Assembly: GCF_030384665.1 (NCBI RefSeq)
Contig: NC_083675.1
Coordinates: 1,174,001 to 1,238,000, forward strand
Direction: 5' to 3'
DNA: 64,000 nucleotides
DNA from: Lodderomyces elongisporus
Taxonomy: Eukaryota; Ascomycota; Pichiomycetes; Serinales; Debaryomycetaceae
Made by a program: the position numbers and the translations under genes. This document shows, piece after piece, positions 27,451 to 36,006 of this stretch (positions are counted from its first letter, which is position 1; each line of letters begins with the position of its first letter). The notes under the pieces were generated by a model. That model searched no databases. It saw only the letters and a list, made by a program, of their open reading frames with translations, and was not told the DNA's origin.

Positions 27451-28011
27451 TTCAACGTTTTGATTCCGTATGGAAAAAAACAACCAACCGGAAAACAATT
27501 CACCTCCAAAAAGAAAAGGGCGATCGGGTTCATTCTCCTCCTTTTTATAGATATGGATAGAAAAAAAAAAACGAAAAAAAAATACGAAACAATATACGTA
27601 TTTCTTCTAACTGTTTTTCTGTTCTTCCTTTTTTGCTTCTTTTTTTTTTTTCTTTTTTCTTGCTTCTTTGTCAATTAAGATTTAAGAGATTTCCTCCGAA
27701 GTAGGAGATATTTATGCGCTTACATGGACTTATGCGATATGCAGGTAGTAACACTAGGGCCAAAAAGGGGGGAGGAAAGAGTGAGAAAATAAAATTTTAA
27801 TTAAGCATAGAAGAGCACTACATGTTTCAGCCCTATCACAAACTAGATACTTCAATTTTGAATATATTGCAATATGTTGCAAGACGGCTTGAGACCACCT
27901 AGTTCTGATTCATAACTTGTAATCCAAAATTATATTTTTTTTTAATTTAACACATTCATACAAAAGTAGTTGACCACTTAGATACAGATGTTTGTTTATA
28001 TGTAGCTATTG

Positions 28012-28020
28012 GTCACGTGA
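28012..28020. promoter_or_regulatory. GTCACGTGA, Cbf1-type E-box next to a CCAAT
   Basis: The 8-bp palindrome TCACGTGA with flanking G fits the Cbf1 site. ATTGG (CCAAT on the minus strand) abuts it at 28008-28012. It lies about 560 bp upstream of the permease ATG. Confidence 0.4.
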
Positions 28021-28608
28021 TTGTGTTTTGAAAAAATTGCATATAACTTTCAACCAAGATGTATGATACTGGGAGACAAAAACACCACATGTATAGAGTA
28101 AGGCTTCTTTAATCTACATCGATCATCAAATAATTAAATAAAAAAAGAATTTTATTGAAGAAAGAAACTTATTGAAAGAATAATGTTTATTTCAAATTTC
28201 CCCTAAACCCAGCCCTCTCAAGAAAAAAGAGGAAGAAAAAAACAAGGTTAAATCAAACAAAAAAAGCAAATCACCAACTGCACACTAAAAACACCATTTT
28301 TAAGTCTCGTTTTCTCCAAGAACTCACGTAGTAACCAATATTGCACACCCCCCAAAAAAAGACATTTTGTATAATCGGTTGCTTGATAAGTCTATACGGG
28401 ATACTCATTTATACGTGATGAATCTTTCGAGAATAAAAGCAGGCAAAAATAAAAAATTAGCATTGGTGGGAGGTGGGAGGTGCGTATAGAATATTGTTAC
28501 ATGAAACATGGTCCCGTGTATCAAAAAGAGATACGAGTGAATGGTGTTAGTGGAGCTCGTGATTAGTTTCTTGCGATTTCCTTCTTTCTCCTTTCTTGAT
28601 ACCCGAAA

Positions 28609-28683
28609 TTTTCTTTTCTTTTCTTTCCTCTCCTTTTCTTTTCTTTTCTTTCCTCTCCTTTTCTTTTCTTTTCTTTCCTCTCC
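28609..28683 (+). repeat. Three perfect 25-bp polypyrimidine units
   Basis: Units start at 28609, 28634 and 28659. Each is three TTTTC-like blocks followed by TTTCCTCTCC; a degenerate TTTTC tail runs to about 28712. Perfect identity implies recent tandem expansion. All-pyrimidine on one strand could form a triplex. Confidence 0.9.
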
Positions 28684-28902
28684 TTTTCTTTTCTTTTCTT
28701 TTCTTTCTTTCTTATTTCCAAACTTTTTGCATCCAGCCATAAGCCTATAGTCTTTAAGTTGTATATTTTAATTTTCATTCCTTGTTTTTCCAATATCATT
28801 GTAAAAAATTATTGTTGGCTTTGTTGCTAATATTGTTAATTTTCGTTTTCGGTTGCATTATTCATCTAAAAAAAATCTCGCCATTAACCCGACAATTTTA
28901 TA

Positions 28903-29370
28903 TCATCGCTCTAAAAGGTCAACTTGCCAGTTGATTTCCTCTAGCTTCATTTCCAAATTGAGCAATTCCAGCTTCAACTGTTCCAACTTGTCATCGTATT
29001 TCTTCATATCAACACACGACAAGATCCTAATATCTGATGCCGTATTTATTGTAGGAGCCTTACCGCGCGATATCACCAGTTCGGTTAAACTAATCATTTG
29101 CTTGATTTCCTTTATTCGTAAAATCAACTCTGTGATTGACTTTTGTTGACCGTTATATTCATGTCGCAGTTTGGTGTTTGTATAGTTTATCGCCACAATA
29201 AGCTTCTCTAGCTCTCCTAACTTGAGCACATATTTCTGGTATTGTTCATTGGAGTCATGGGAAGGAGTCAACCCTTCTTGTTGTACCAAATTTGACCTTA
29301 TTTCTGATTCTTGCTGCTTCAAATCTGTTTGCAAATTCGCTCGCAACTTAAGTGCATTGGCCAACTTCAT
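28903..29370 (-). CDS. DIP1984-family protein, copy A
   Basis: A 155-residue, mostly helical coiled-coil-like protein from the ATG at 29368-29370. MKLANALKLRANLQ matches the family start (MKLAEALxxRADLQ). NLVQQEGLTP near residue 28, LGELEKLIVAINYTNTKLR near residue 50, SDIRILSCVDMKKYDDKLEQL near residue 112 and the closing LEEINWQVDL fit bacterial DIP1984 proteins, some of which are labelled septicolysin in databases. The family has no firm biochemical role, and nothing in the sequence indicates toxin activity. Fungal presence suggests old transfer from bacteria, an inference. It is divergent from a weaker paralogue (30297-30740), with 926 bp between them. Confidence 0.75.
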   Translation of the reverse strand: MKLANALKLRANLQTDLKQQESEIRSNLVQQEGLTPSHDSNEQYQKYVLKLGELEKLIVAINYTNTKLRHEYNGQQKSITELILRIKEIKQMISLTELVISRGKAPTINTASDIRILSCVDMKKYDDKLEQLKLELLNLEMKLEEINWQVDLLER

Positions 29371-30296
29371 AGTTGTTTTTATTTTTGTCAAGTAGTATTA
29401 TTTCCAAATGATGTGGGGGAGATGGAGGAAGAGAGAAAGAGAAAAAGAATAATAAAAAAAAAAAGATTGAGAAAAACAAAGAGTTTGTGAGTTTGCTGGA
29501 TTAATTGGAAGCTATTTATATAGCATCACTGAGAAATTCTTTAATTTTGAGTATAAAGCAATCATTGACTCATAAAGTCTACCTTTCGGCGATGTATTTC
29601 AAACAAAAAATGAGTGTATGAGTAAATGGGTAAAACAGAAACAAAAACAAAAACAAAAACGAATTGGAAACTAAAAATAGACAGATATCAACCTCCATAG
29701 TTATTGCCTTTGTTATTACACTTGTGTGTTTTTTTTTTTGTGTTCTGTGTTTTTGAAAGAGTCACTGTGTTTTTATTAATTGTATTTTAGGTGTTTTTGG
29801 CAAGAGTAAGTTGCTATATTTACGTCTTTGCCATTCAAAGCACTGCCGCAATTTCGCCATTCGTCCCATTTCCTTGTCACCATCTCTCTCCTTTTCTCTC
29901 TCCATGTCTCTTTCTTGCCCTCTCCCCCTTCCTTGTTGCGCACATCAATTTGTTTGGCAATGTTTTGAAATTTCGAATTTAAAGTGACGAGTGCGGCTTC
30001 TTAAATACACTCATCAAACCTCAATTTATGACACATTACAAATGAATTATAATAAGCAAAGACCAACAATAAATTAAAAATAACTACAGATCCCAATCCA
30101 ACTTTTCATTTTCTTTTTCGATTCTTTTTAGTCTTTCTTTTTTCTTTTTTCTTTTTACTTTCTTCTTTTTTCTTTGGCGTTTTTTCTATCTTCTTTTTCC
30201 AACTAGTTTCATCCTACTACTCTTCTTCTTTTTTTTTGAAATTGAATAAGAAAAAAATAAAAATAAAAAATAAAGGGATAACTTAAATTGAAAGGT
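29371..30296. promoter_or_regulatory. Shared divergent region of the two DIP1984-family genes
   Basis: A 926-bp region with A runs near 29450-29465, an AAAAC repeat near 29638-29660, C-rich CTCTC/CCCC patches near 29880-29935 and T/C-rich runs near 30110-30235. No gene or clear operator was seen. Confidence 0.55.
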
Positions 30297-30740
30297 ATGA
30301 CATCATTGGGGGAATTATTGAAACAGCGGAGTTGCTTAACAAATCGGGCATCTGATATAAGGCTTATTCTTTATAAAAGTTGTAAAAAACAAGAAGGTGA
30401 CGATTTGCCATTCGAAGTTGATGAGCTATATGAACAGTATGAATTTCTACAGACGCGAATAATGGAACTTTCTGCTCAGATCCAAGCAGCAAATATAGAG
30501 TTAGAATTTGATGGCAAAACAATGATGGAACATATCATTGAGAAGGATATACTTAAGCAACACGGAGATTTCCTAAGAGACATCATTCGTGAGAGTTTTC
30601 CGTCTACACACACAAAGGAGATCAGGGATGTCCCAACTGTTGATGGAAAACACTATTACGACAAATATATAACAATTTCAGATAGATTAAACGAAGTGGA
30701 GTTGAAAATACAGGAACATAATTGGAGGGACCAAGTATAG
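30297..30740 (+). CDS. DIP1984-family protein, divergent copy B
   Basis: A 147-residue protein from the ATG at 30297. It has the same order of blocks as copy A but is more diverged. SLGELLKQRSCLTNRASDI is the N-terminal helix, KKQEGDDLP near residue 31, LSAQIQAANIELEF near residue 57, DGKTMMEHIIEKDILKQH near residue 72, VPTVDGKHYYDKYITISDRL near residue 112, and the C-terminal VELKIQEHNW replaces copy A's LEEINW. Family role is unknown. The head-to-head pair suggests an inverted duplication followed by divergence or two subunits of one complex; both are inference. It converges with SDH2 146 bp away. Confidence 0.68.
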   Translation: MTSLGELLKQRSCLTNRASDIRLILYKSCKKQEGDDLPFEVDELYEQYEFLQTRIMELSAQIQAANIELEFDGKTMMEHIIEKDILKQHGDFLRDIIRESFPSTHTKEIRDVPTVDGKHYYDKYITISDRLNEVELKIQEHNWRDQV

Positions 30741-30886
30741 TTTATTTTAAAAAAAAAAAATATTGATTTATAATTCCTTCTTTTATACGTATATATATAT
30801 AAATAAAAAATGTGATGTTATGTTATGTACCCCCTACCCACTTTGATTCGTCTCTTTTACTTGTTTTGCCAAGGCTTGGTAAAGCT

Positions 30887-31672
30887 TTAATCAAATGCCA
30901 ATTGTTTCTTAATCTCTGCAATGGCTTTACCTGGGTTCAAACCCTTTGGACATGTTCTAGCACAATTCATAATTGTGTGACATCTGTACAAAGACATTGA
31001 GTTTTGCAACATAGCCTTTCTCTCGGCTGTAGCTTGGTCTCTAGAGTCAATCAACCATCTGTAGGCTTGCATCAAGACTGCTGGGCCCAAGTATTGTTGT
31101 TGGTTCCACCAGTAAGATGGACAAGAGGTTGAGCAGCATGCACACAAAATACACTCGTACAATCCATCTAGTTTAGCTCTGTCCTCGATACTTTGCAAGT
31201 TTTCTCTACCGTCTGCTGGGTGGGTATCTCTTTGCAAATATGGTTGGATAGATTTGTATTGTTTGTAGAAATGGGTCAAGTCAGGAACCAAGTCTCTAAC
31301 GACAAACATGTGTGGTAATGGGTAGACTTTGGTTTCCTTGGTGGTGTCCTGGTCTATACGACACAAGCATGCCAATGTGTTTCTGCCTCCAATGTTCATG
31401 GCACATGAGCCACAAATACCTTCACGACATGATCTTCTCAATGTCAAAGTAGCGTCTTGCTCATTCTTGATTTTCAACAAGGCGTCCAACACCATAGGAC
31501 CACACTTGTTCAAGTCAATCTCGTATGTTTGCATCTTTGGTTGCACTTCTGGAGTGTCTGGGTTCCATCTATAAATTTGAAACTTCTTAACTCTTGGTGC
31601 CTTTTCCTCAGCTGCAGTGGCCAAAGTTCTGACGCAGTTTAATGCTCTGGGACGCAAGATGGATTTGAACAT
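30887..31672 (-). CDS. SDH2: Succinate dehydrogenase iron-sulfur subunit
   Basis: Complex II subunit that passes electrons from FAD to ubiquinone in the mitochondrial inner membrane. The 261-residue product has an N-terminal targeting peptide (Arg/Ser/Ala-rich, about residues 1-25), the 2Fe-2S ligands CREGICGSC with a later Cys in LACLC, then the 4Fe-4S and 3Fe-4S motifs [12 protein letters not shown] near residue 170 and [14 protein letters not shown] near residue 233. All ligands are present, and length matches S. cerevisiae (266). A CCAAT box lies about 505 bp upstream, fitting HAP-complex control, but the leader/promoter region is unusually long (1.6 kb to the next gene). Confidence 0.97.
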   Translation of the reverse strand: MFKSILRPRALNCVRTLATAAEEKAPRVKKFQIYRWNPDTPEVQPKMQTYEIDLNKCGPMVLDALLKIKNEQDATLTLRRSCREGICGSCAMNIGGRNTLACLCRIDQDTTKETKVYPLPHMFVVRDLVPDLTHFYKQYKSIQPYLQRDTHPADGRENLQSIEDRAKLDGLYECILCACCSTSCPSYWWNQQQYLGPAVLMQAYRWLIDSRDQATAERKAMLQNSMSLYRCHTIMNCARTCPKGLNPGKAIAEIKKQLAFD

Positions 31673-32306
31673 GATTTGTTATTGAATATATTGTAAGAAC
31701 AGGAAAAAGGGAAATGAAAAAGTTTATTGTGAAAAAGGAAGGAAGGAAGAAGTGGTGAAGTAAAGCTGAATATATGAAGAGATCTACCAACAAAATTGTA
31801 TGGATATATAATGTATATGGTTATTGGTATTTGGTATTTGGTTCTTTTTTTTTGGTAGGTTGGTTGGCTGGTTGGTTTTTTTTTTTCCTTTCCTTTCCTT
31901 GTACTTCTGCTTCTTTTTCAACTTTTTTTCTACTTTTCCTTTCCTTTACAATGTTCTCTTCCTACTGCCCGGGGAATTTTTTTTTTTCCTTATTATTATT
32001 TATTTATTTATTTATTTTTTTTGGTGTAGAGATTAAGTATGAGTGTTGTTATATATGGGGAAATCGAGTGGAAGAGAGAGAGCGAGAGAGAGAGAGGGTC
32101 ATTAAGTTTATTTTTTTCTGCAAAAGGGAATTTCCCTCACTATGGATGCGGCCTCCTTTTACAAATTAACGTTCTATGATTGGTCAGAAAAATTTACTTA
32201 CCAAACCATGCAAGAAAATACACGGAATACATGTATTTTTTATTATCTGTCTCTCTCTCTCTTTTGAGGATAAACAGTGTTTATGAGATGGAGTAAGTAA
32301 AACCAA

Positions 32307-32344
<38 letters not shown>

Positions 32345-33312
32345 TTGCCATAGTTTACGATAAAAGAAGAGGGCAGGGGCAAATTCATCAACATAGACAT
32401 TAACTACTGTTGGTAATGGATACTATAGGACAGGTTAATTCCATTTTTGCGGTAATTCCGATATTTCCCACGGCTCTCTCAAATTTGTTTATTTATTTAT
32501 TTATTTATTTTTGGTTCACTGTTTCTCTTTTGTTGGTGCTTTACATTTGGTAGCGATAGCACTAATAAAACTATATCGAGAGAAATAAAAAAAAAAAAGA
32601 AGAGGCAGGAAATTGTAACCAACAAATAAAATTTTGTTTTTCCTTTTTCTTCTTTTTCCTTTTTTCTTATTTTTTTAATTGCTGTAAATCCGGGGTACCT
32701 CATACTTGAAAAGACACAGCACATACATTTCTCTCTCTCTTTTTGCACATTCTTTTCATATAGATATATTAACACAGTACTAGTGAAATTTGAAGTAGGA
32801 AGAAAACATCTGCAAAGTATTTGATTATTACTGCCAGAGGGTGATCAGTGTCTTTTTTTTATTTCTTCATACTCAACAATCTAAGTAAGATCTTCTACAT
32901 CTCTAACTCAGATCCATTGTATCCTCTAATGTGTTGTGCCGTTGCATTTGAGAAATTTCTTCTTATTTTTTTTTTCTTTTTGGATTGATTTTGAACACCA
33001 TTTACTTTTTGGATTGATTTTAGTACCAAAAAAGAATAATTTACATCCAATTATTTCCAACAACTCATGGTTCCTTACATTGGACCTTATTTTCAAAATA
33101 ATAATACTAATGATAGTAGTAGTAGTAGTTGATTCACATATTGTTTATTTAGTGGTTGTTCATACGTATTCTTTTTTTTTCAAAAATGTGCTGCTTCTTT
33201 ATATCTTTCTTTGCTTAGACCAGTAGTACCAGTAACGATGTCGTGGTGATACTGCTTACCACAGGGTAAAACATGACAAGTATAAGAGTAAACTTTACTG
33301 TCACAACAACAA
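31673..33312. other. Long intergenic region between SDH2 and tRNA-Cys
   Basis: No gene is supported. It has long T runs near 31840-31990, a GA run near 32070-32097, a TA array at 32313-32342, ATTT repeats near 32490-32515 and A/T tracts near 32585-32680. A 17-bp direct repeat (32976-32992 and 33005-33021) and a non-repetitive stretch (32780-32940) occur before the tRNA. Confidence 0.65.
32177..32183 (-). promoter_or_regulatory. CCAAT box (HAP-type) upstream of SDH2
   Basis: The plus strand reads GATTGGT, so CCAAT reads in the direction of SDH2 transcription about 505 bp upstream of its ATG. HAP2/3/4/5 control of SDH2 is well known in yeast; the distance is greater than usual. Confidence 0.35.
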
Positions 33313-33419
33313 GCGTTGATAGCATAGTGGTCTTATTGCAACTGATTGCAAGAATGTGTTGCTTCAAAACAACACCTTCAATTATCAGTAGGTCCCCGGT
33401 TCGACTCCGGGTCAACGCT
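33313..33419 (+). tRNA. tRNA-Cys (GCA) with 32-nt intron
   Basis: Acceptor GCGTTGA/TCAACGC with discriminator T, as in yeast tRNA-Cys. D arm GCAT..TTGC; anticodon stem ACTGA/TCAGT; anticodon GCA at 33348-33350; variable AGGTC; T arm CCCGG-TTCGACT-CCGGG. The intron is 33352-33383, directly after position 37, and contains TTGC that can pair with GCAA of the anticodon loop. A T12 run follows about 8 nt after the tRNA. Confidence 0.95.
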
Positions 33420-33580
33420 TGTTTCAATTTTTTTTTTTTTTGATGCAGTTTTGTATCAAGTGCAAATTGTAAATTTGTATTTTTATTTATTTTTATTTTT
33501 AATTTTTTTATTTTTTTAATTTTTAACTTTTTTAATTTTTTCGTACTTCTTTTCTCTATTCGCGCATCGCTTTTCCTTTC

Positions 33581-33607
33581 CATCTCATCGTGAAATTTTA
33601 AATTTCG
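33581..33607. promoter_or_regulatory. PAC and RRPE-like elements upstream of NOC2
   Basis: 33581-33590 reads CGATGAGATG on the minus strand, a near-perfect PAC element, and 33591-33607 has TGAAATTTT and AAATTTCG, RRPE-like. The pair sits about 85-110 bp before the NOC2 ATG, the classic arrangement at ribosome-biogenesis genes. Confidence 0.65.
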
Positions 33608-33688
33608 TGAAAGTACAAATTGCAGATGAATACCTGTCTTTATATTTCTATAAACACCTAGGTACAGTTACACTTGCATCACTTCACC

Positions 33689-35875
33689 ATGGCTAAGGCA
33701 TCGAAACAGACAAAGAAGTTTCAGAATAAACATCTAAAGCATACGATTGAACACAGAAAGAAAGTTCAAGAGTTTAATAAAAAGGCAGCAAAGAGAAAAG
33801 GAAAAGGAGGAAAAGGAGGAAAAGGAGGAGAAGACGACACAGCTACAGCTACAGCAACATCTCAAGACAAGAATGGAAGGTCAAAAGAAGTTTTTGATGA
33901 TGTTTCAGTAGACGAGTTTCTTGCCGGCGACTTTGAAATTCCAAAGGAAAAGAAAAGAAAAACTTTAGAAGCAAAACAAAAAGGAAATGCAAAGAAATCT
34001 AGCAACAACAACGATGACGATGGCGATGATGATGATGACGAAGAAGAAGAAGACTCTTCGTCAGAAGAGGAAGATGAGGAAGATATGAAACAGAATTTGG
34101 AGAATCTTGAAAAAGAAGACCCCGAGTTTTTCAAATACTTGAAAGAGAACGATAAGGAACTTCTTAGTGTAAATCCATTGGATGCCATAAGCGACGATGA
34201 AGATGCCGAGGAAGAAGAAGAAGAAGAAGAAGAAGAAGAAGATGGAGAAGGAGAAGGAGAAGTTTATGGTGACGATGCTGATGGCGATGCAATTATGAAG
34301 GGCCAAGATGAGGAGAGTGCAAGTGGCGCAAAGATTGAAATCACTACTCAACTAGTCAAGAAATGGGGTGACCAATTGTCCAAACCCACCACCAAGATAA
34401 TCAGAAATATTGTTATTGCATTCAAAGCAGCAATGAACATCAACAAAGGAGAGGACTATAAATATGCAATGGTTGATCCACAAGCGTTTGCTGACTTGAT
34501 GATAATCGTTTTGAAAAAGGTCCCCATCGCTATCGAAAACTTGGTAAAGTACAAAACAAATGTGCAAGGTGTGAGAACCGTTCCACAAAAGAATTCACAA
34601 GCTGGACAAATTGCAACAATTTTGAAAACCCACGCAAGTTCTTATATTACGTTGCTCAAGGATATCACAAACACCGAATCCGCTGCTCTCATCTTGGCAT
34701 CACTTTATGAAGTGTTCCCTTACTATCTTTCCCACCGTCGTCTCTTGAAGCAGATTTTGACAGCTGTGGTGGATGTATGGGCCAGCGCAAACCAAGTTGA
34801 TACTCAAATTGCAGCATTTGCATTCTTAAACAACGTCGTTAGAGAATACCCCAAGTCGATTTTGGAAACAGTTTTGAAATTAACATATTCGTCATTCTTG
34901 CAACATTGTCGAAGAACAAATATCCACACCATTGATAGGCTCAATTTCTGCAAAAACTCATCAGCAGAGTTGTACGGAATTGACGAAACAATTGGATACC
35001 AAATCGGGTTTGAATATGTGAGGCAATTAGCAATCCATTTGAGAAATAGTATAAACGCTACTTCCAACGCCAAGGAAGGCTACAAAACTGTGTACAATTG
35101 GCAATTTTGTCACTCGTTGGATTTCTGGTCGAGAGTATTGTCCCAGCTTTGCAATCCCGAAATTGAGTTGAAACACAAGTCAAAAGAATCTCCAATGAGA
35201 CAATTGATTTATCCATTAGTGCAAGTTACACTAGGCACAATCAAATTGATTCCTACAGCACAATTCTTCCCATTAAGGTTTTACTTGTTACGATCCCTCA
35301 TTAGATTATCACAACTGACTGGCGTCTACATCCCATTGTTCCCATTGCTTTTTGAGATTCTTTCCTCAACAGCTATAACAAAGCCACCAAAGGCTTCAAC
35401 TTTGCAAATGGTTGATTTTGAGCACAATATCAAGGTAAACCAGGCTTATTTGGGAACAAGGGTATACCAAGACGGATTAACTGAGCAATTCATTGAGTTG
35501 ACTGCAGAATTCTTTGGTTTGTATGCCAAAAATGTTGCCTTTCCAGAACTCATTACCCCGGCCGTCTTGGGGTTGAAAAGATTTACCAAGAAATCTAAAA
35601 ACGTTAAATTCAACAAACAGTTGGGTCAATTGATTGAGAAATTGAATGCAAATGCTCAATTTATTACAACTAGGAGAGCCAAGGTGGAGTACGGACCAAG
35701 TAATAAACAAGAGGTGAAAACCTTCTTGTCTGATTATGAATGGGCAAAAACTCCACTTGGACAATATATTACTGTTCAGCGACAATTGAAAGAGGAGAGA
35801 CTCAAGATGTTAAGAGAGGCTCAAGAGGAAGAAAGCAAGGCATTGGAAGCAAAGAAACACGAAGATTCTGAATAG
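33689..35875 (+). CDS. NOC2: Nucleolar complex protein 2 (60S assembly factor)
   Basis: Noc2 pairs with Noc1 or Noc3 during maturation and export of pre-60S particles. The 728-residue product starts MAKASKQTKKFQNKHLKHTI, the family N terminus. It has a Gly/Lys patch, then an acidic Asp/Glu region at about residues 110-205, and the conserved NOC2 core from about residue 215 to 690. Blocks seen include HRRLLKQILTAVVDVW, FLNNVVREYP, YKTVYNWQFCHSLDFWSRVL and YPLVQVTLGTIKLIPTAQFFPLRFY. Length agrees with S. cerevisiae (710). An in-frame CTG at 35315-35317 (residue 543, SQ-x-TGVYIP) falls at a position where a serine is expected. PAC/RRPE motifs fit its class. Confidence 0.95.
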   Translation: MAKASKQTKKFQNKHLKHTIEHRKKVQEFNKKAAKRKGKGGKGGKGGEDDTATATATSQDKNGRSKEVFDDVSVDEFLAGDFEIPKEKKRKTLEAKQKGNAKKSSNNNDDDGDDDDDEEEEDSSSEEEDEEDMKQNLENLEKEDPEFFKYLKENDKELLSVNPLDAISDDEDAEEEEEEEEEEEDGEGEGEVYGDDADGDAIMKGQDEESASGAKIEITTQLVKKWGDQLSKPTTKIIRNIVIAFKAAMNINKGEDYKYAMVDPQAFADLMIIVLKKVPIAIENLVKYKTNVQGVRTVPQKNSQAGQIATILKTHASSYITLLKDITNTESAALILASLYEVFPYYLSHRRLLKQILTAVVDVWASANQVDTQIAAFAFLNNVVREYPKSILETVLKLTYSSFLQHCRRTNIHTIDRLNFCKNSSAELYGIDETIGYQIGFEYVRQLAIHLRNSINATSNAKEGYKTVYNWQFCHSLDFWSRVLSQLCNPEIELKHKSKESPMRQLIYPLVQVTLGTIKLIPTAQFFPLRFYLLRSLIRLSQLTGVYIPLFPLLFEILSSTAITKPPKASTLQMVDFEHNIKVNQAYLGTRVYQDGLTEQFIELTAEFFGLYAKNVAFPELITPAVLGLKRFTKKSKNVKFNKQLGQLIEKLNANAQFITTRRAKVEYGPSNKQEVKTFLSDYEWAKTPLGQYITVQRQLKEERLKMLREAQEEESKALEAKKHEDSE

Positions 35876-36006
35876 ATGACTCACATTTAATAAATAAAAC
35901 TTTTCTATTTTTTAACTTTTCAACTTTTCAACCTTTCAATTTCTCCATTTTGCAATTTGTCAATTTTTCAAAGTTTTTTCTTTTTTTTTTTGTAATTTTT
36001 TCTCTT

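Larger units (their letters stand above)
27451..28902. other. Long intergenic region, permease promoter and DIP1984-A 3' flank
   Basis: No gene is supported. Low-complexity A/T near 27555-27660, a GTCACGTGA site at 28012-28020, and a pyrimidine tandem array at 28609-28712. Short ORFs here lie in repeat DNA. Confidence 0.65.

Noticed and set aside
31774..33226. ORFs of 90-130 codons upstream of SDH2
   Set aside because: Phe/Leu-rich products of T-rich DNA with no domain; one overlaps the direct repeat near tRNA-Cys.
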